From contig JAEYQF010000238.1 of NCBI GenBank assembly GCA_023410155.1, positions 1 to 8,791 of the forward strand: DNA of 8,791 nucleotides, written 5' to 3'. Source of the DNA: Verrucomicrobiota bacterium. Its GTDB lineage: Bacteria > Verrucomicrobiota > Verrucomicrobiia > Opitutales > Opitutaceae. Positions 6,225 to 8,791 of this stretch are shown piece after piece. Each line of letters starts with the position of its first letter. Positions within the stretch are counted from its first letter, which is position 1. Under the pieces are notes generated by a model. The model made no database searches, was not told the DNA's origin, and saw nothing but the letters and a program-made list of their open reading frames with translations. Made by a program: the position numbers and the translations under genes.

Positions 6225-6722
6225 ATGGTCGCTTCCAATCACACAGCTCACCCGATGAGTGATGCCGCCGCAACGAGCGCCGCATCCGACTCACCGCTCA
6301 ATCTCGCCTGCGCGCGCCTGAAGTCCGCCGGCCTGCGCATCACGCAGCCGCGCATCGCCATCCTCGGCGCCCTCATCGCGCGCGGCCAGCCCACCAGCAT
6401 CGAGAACCTCCACGCCGACCTGAAGGACGGCGCGTGCGATCTCGTCACGGTTTACCGCTGCCTGGCGGCGTTCGAGCAGATCGGTCTGGTGAAGCGCTCG
6501 TTCTACCACAACGGCACCGCCCTCTATACGATCAATCTCGGCTCCTCCAACGCCTACCACGTCGTCTGCAAGGAGACGGATCAGGTCACGCAGATCGACG
6601 AGGAATCCACCGCGCTACTGCGCGCCGCCGTGGAGTCCATCGAACAGATGCTGAAGGCCCGCGGCTACACCGACGTCACGCACGTCGTCGAGTTCTTCGC
6701 CGTCGCGCCCAAGACCCGCTGA
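6225..6722 (+). CDS. Fur-family transcriptional regulator with altered metal-binding residues
   Basis: A 165-residue winged-helix regulator (PF01475), normally a dimeric metal- or peroxide-sensing repressor. The DNA-binding domain is clear: LKSAGLRITQPRIAILGALI (32-51) followed by the recognition helix DLVTVYRCLAAFEQIGLV (72-89). The dimerisation domain contains YHVVCKETDQVTQID (111-125) and GYTDVTHVVEFF (147-158). Where Fur, Zur and PerR usually have HHHxxCxxC, this protein has one His (112) and Cys115-Lys-Glu-Thr, so the structural zinc CxxC is broken. There is no second C-terminal CxxC, and the usual His before the SxEEL-type helix is replaced by Gln55. His153 is kept. It cannot be assigned to Fur, Zur, PerR or Mur with confidence. 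An ATG at 6255 (MSDAAATS, 155 residues) is an alternative start; GAAGGG abuts the ATG at 6225 but is too close to be a normal ribosome binding site. Confidence 0.92.
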   Translation: MVASNHTAHPMSDAAATSAASDSPLNLACARLKSAGLRITQPRIAILGALIARGQPTSIENLHADLKDGACDLVTVYRCLAAFEQIGLVKRSFYHNGTALYTINLGSSNAYHVVCKETDQVTQIDEESTALLRAAVESIEQMLKARGYTDVTHVVEFFAVAPKTR

Positions 6723-6750
6723 GCGAGCCTCGGACAAGTGCAAAAACGCG

Positions 6751-6781
6751 AAACGCGGCCCGGAAACGGTCCGCGTTTTTT
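6751..6781 (+). terminator. Strong intrinsic terminator of the Fur-family gene
   Basis: A 12-position stem with one mismatch, AAACGCGGCCCG (6751-6762) against CGGTCCGCGTTT (6767-6778), is closed by a GAAA tetraloop and runs into six Ts (6776-6781). It begins 28 bases after the stop codon at 6722. The opposite strand has CGCGTTTTTG just beyond the stem, so it may also stop transcription from the convergent superoxide dismutase gene. Confidence 0.9.
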
Positions 6782-6808
6782 GTGCGTTCAATCGACGGAG
6801 TTCGGTAG

Positions 6809-6830
6809 GGACGCCCCTCGGTCGGCGTCC
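6809..6830 (-). terminator. Short hairpin directly after the superoxide dismutase stop codon
   Basis: GGACGCC (6809-6815) and GGCGTCC (6824-6830) form a perfect 7-bp stem with an 8-base loop, starting two bases after the stop codon at 6833-6835 on the minus strand. No T-run follows, so it may be a 3'-end stabiliser, with actual termination at the stronger hairpin further on (6751-6778). Confidence 0.45.
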
Positions 6831-6832
6831 GC

Positions 6833-7606
<774 letters not shown>

Positions 7607-7700
7607 GCGCGAACCTAACACGCTGCCTCGCACGCGCAAGTGACGGACGTAACATGATGCAGCGCTTGCCAACGGCGCAGCTCGTCACGAATTTCCGCGC
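7607..7700. other. Short divergent promoter region between the SOD and isomerase-like genes
   Basis: These 94 bases separate two divergent Tat-signal genes and must carry both promoters. I could not identify a convincing -35/-10 pair or a dyad operator. Neither gene has a good Shine-Dalgarno sequence here. Confidence 0.45.
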
Positions 7701-8597
7701 ATGCCCCACTCCTTCACCCGCCGCGATGCCCTGCGCGCGATGGCCGGCGCCGCCGCTGTCGCCACGCTCACCCGTTTTTCCACCTCCCAAGCCGTTGCCG
7801 CGACGACCACGGCCACGGCATCGCGCTCATCTTCCAGCGGCTCGTTCCGCCACTCGGTCTGCAAATGGTGCTACGGGAAATGGGACCTCGAAGATTTCGC
7901 CAAGCAGGGTCGCAGCCTCGGCCTCGATTCCATCGAACTGCTCGGCCCCGACGAATGGCCGATCGTGCAAAAACACGGGCTCACTTGCGGCATGGCCAAT
8001 GGCGTGACGACCATCCCGGACGGCTTCAATCGCCTCGATCTCCACGCGAAACTCGTCCCCGGCATGATCGAGCGCATCAAACAATGCGCCGACGCCGGCC
8101 TCGAAAACGTCATCGTTTTTTCCGGCAATCGAAACGGCATGTCCGACGAGCAGGGGCTCGAAAACTGCGTGGTCGGCCTGAAGCAGATCGCGAGCGCCGC
8201 CGAGAAACACCGCGTCACCGTGTGCATGGAGTTGCTCAACTCGCGTGTGAACCATCCCGACTACATGTGCGACCGCACACCGTGGGGCGTGGAGCTCGTG
8301 AAGCGCGTCGGCTCCGAGCGCATCAAGCTCCTCTACGACATCTACCACATGCAAATCATGGAGGGCGACGTCATCCGCACGATTCAGCAGAACCACGCCT
8401 ACATCGGCCACTATCACACCGCAGGCAATCCGGGTCGCAACGAGTTCGGTCCCTCCGACGTGCAGGAGCTCAACTACCCCGCGATCATGCGCGCGATCAA
8501 AGCGACCGGCTTCAAGGGCTTCGTCGGCCAGGAATTCGTGCCCACCCGCGACCCCGCCGCTGCGCTGAAGGAAGCGATCCAGATCTGCTCAGTCTGA
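7701..8597 (+). CDS. Tat-exported TIM-barrel protein, hydroxypyruvate isomerase-like
   Basis: A 298-residue xylose-isomerase-like TIM-barrel protein (PF01261), closest in motif to hydroxypyruvate isomerase (Hyi), which interconverts hydroxypyruvate and tartronate semialdehyde. The N-terminus has a Tat signal, FTRRDALRAMAG (5-16; Arg7-Arg8), then an Ala-rich segment and a Ser/Thr-rich linker to about residue 48. The barrel starts at FRHSVCKWCYGKWDLEDF (49-66). Likely metal and catalytic residues are Glu177 (CMELLNSRVNHPDY), Asp213 and His216 (LYDIYHMQ), His237 (IGHYHTAGNPGRNE) and Glu278 (VGQEFVP), matching the two-glutamate centre of Hyi. The GHYHTAG segment replaces the GHIQIA of cytoplasmic Hyi. 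True Hyi is cytoplasmic, so export suggests another sugar or keto-acid substrate. Similar secreted TIM-barrel proteins are common in Verrucomicrobia and Planctomycetes. The start at 7701 is fixed by the twin-arginine motif. Confidence 0.88.
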   Translation: MPHSFTRRDALRAMAGAAAVATLTRFSTSQAVAATTTATASRSSSSGSFRHSVCKWCYGKWDLEDFAKQGRSLGLDSIELLGPDEWPIVQKHGLTCGMANGVTTIPDGFNRLDLHAKLVPGMIERIKQCADAGLENVIVFSGNRNGMSDEQGLENCVVGLKQIASAAEKHRVTVCMELLNSRVNHPDYMCDRTPWGVELVKRVGSERIKLLYDIYHMQIMEGDVIRTIQQNHAYIGHYHTAGNPGRNEFGPSDVQELNYPAIMRAIKATGFKGFVGQEFVPTRDPAAALKEAIQICSV

Positions 8598-8610
8598 TCG
8601 GCGGAGTTTT

Positions 8611-8698
8611 CGAACCACAGGGACACACAGGACACAGGGAGCCGAACGCCCGCGGTTATCCTTAATCTGTCCCTGTGACTCTGTGCCTCAGTGGTTCG
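8611..8698. repeat. Long imperfect inverted repeat between convergent genes
   Basis: The left arm (8611-8640, beginning CGAACCAC and continuing AGGGACACACAGGACACAGG) pairs with the right arm (about 8669-8698, ending CAGTGGTTCG). The outer 8 bases and the inner CACAGGGA are perfect, with a few mismatches and one bulge between. The loop is about 28 bases. The ACCACAGGGACACA wording resembles dispersed intergenic elements I recall from Verrucomicrobia and related genomes. It lies between convergent genes and may double as a bidirectional terminator or mRNA stabiliser, although there is no T-run. Confidence 0.75.
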
Positions 8699-8713
8699 TC
8701 GTCCCCGTCGGCC

Positions 8714-8791
8714 CTATCGTCCTAGATTCAACTGCTCCCGCGCCGCCGCAGTGAGCATTTCGGGCGTCCATTGCGGCTCCCACACGAGATC
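8714..8791 (-). CDS. DUF59/MIP18-type metal-sulfur cluster assembly protein, C-terminal end only
   Basis: Only the last 25 codons and a TAG stop are in the window, reading DLVWEPQWTPEMLTAAAREQ then LNLGR. This closely fits the conserved C-terminus of the small (about 100-150 residue) DUF59 proteins (SufT/PaaD/MIP18-like), which end in a VWDPPWTPxxMSxxAxxxLGL pattern and help in iron-sulfur cluster assembly or delivery. The body of the gene, including the conserved Cys region, lies beyond the right edge. It may belong to a suf operon, which cannot be seen from here. It converges with the isomerase-like gene. Confidence 0.78.
   Translation of the reverse strand, partial: DLVWEPQWTPEMLTAAAREQLNLGR

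Noticed and set aside
7658..7672. Sigma-54-like promoter (TTGGCA...TGCA) reading toward the SOD gene
   Set aside because: The GG and GC elements are two bases too close for the strict -24/-12 spacing.
7827..8417. Minus-strand 196-codon open frame opposite the isomerase-like gene
   Set aside because: It is a shadow of the TIM-barrel gene, with no domain of its own.

Overview
The window is GC-rich (roughly 60-65% by eye), with densely packed genes on both strands and no mobile element, CRISPR array, rRNA or tRNA that I could find. It most resembles a Verrucomicrobiota chromosome, probably an Opitutaceae-like bacterium. The best lineage marker is the 145-residue gene at 5638-6075, which belongs to a conserved Verrucomicrobia/Planctomycetes family (Minf_1886 type). 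Two neighbouring Tat-exported enzymes and a Fur-family protein without its usual cysteines are consistent with this, but the assignment is an inference.

Layout from left to right. (1) Positions 1-540, minus strand: the N-terminal 180 residues of an AMP-binding/adenylation enzyme that runs off the left edge. (2) 683-1537, plus: NAD kinase (nadK), divergent from it. (3) 1631-1951, minus: a small secreted one-EF-hand protein with a clear intrinsic terminator (1575-1603) after its stop. (4) 1952-2222: a 271-base gap rich in short repeats and hairpins, including three copies of a 13-mer in direct-inverted-direct order. (5) 2223-6075, minus: a tight three-gene unit transcribed in the order Minf_1886-family protein, two-domain M16 metallopeptidase, heme-dependent oxidative N-demethylase-like protein (PF11927, formerly DUF3445). 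The gaps are 17 bases and then a 4-base GTGA stop/start overlap, so co-transcription and translational coupling are likely. (6) 6076-6224: a divergent control region with a 7-5-7 palindrome and an AT-rich patch. (7) 6225-6722, plus: a Fur-family regulator followed by a strong GAAA-loop terminator. (8) 6833-7606, minus: a manganese-type superoxide dismutase with a Tat signal. (9) 7701-8597, plus: a Tat-exported TIM-barrel protein of the hydroxypyruvate isomerase/sugar isomerase class. (10) 8611-8698: a long imperfect inverted repeat that looks like a dispersed intergenic repeat. (11) 8714-8791, minus: the C-terminal end of a DUF59/MIP18-type Fe-S assembly protein, cut by the right edge.

Most of this is ordinary housekeeping content. 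The Fur-like regulator and the Mn-SOD converge on a shared terminator region and suggest a small metal/oxidative-stress neighbourhood, but no binding site ties them together with certainty. Nothing here convincingly forms a new multi-gene system. The points most worth a second look are the three-gene unit pairing an uncharacterised lineage-specific protein with an M16 peptidase and a heme oxidase-like protein, the altered metal sites of the Fur homologue, and the alternative-pairing repeats upstream of the EF-hand gene.
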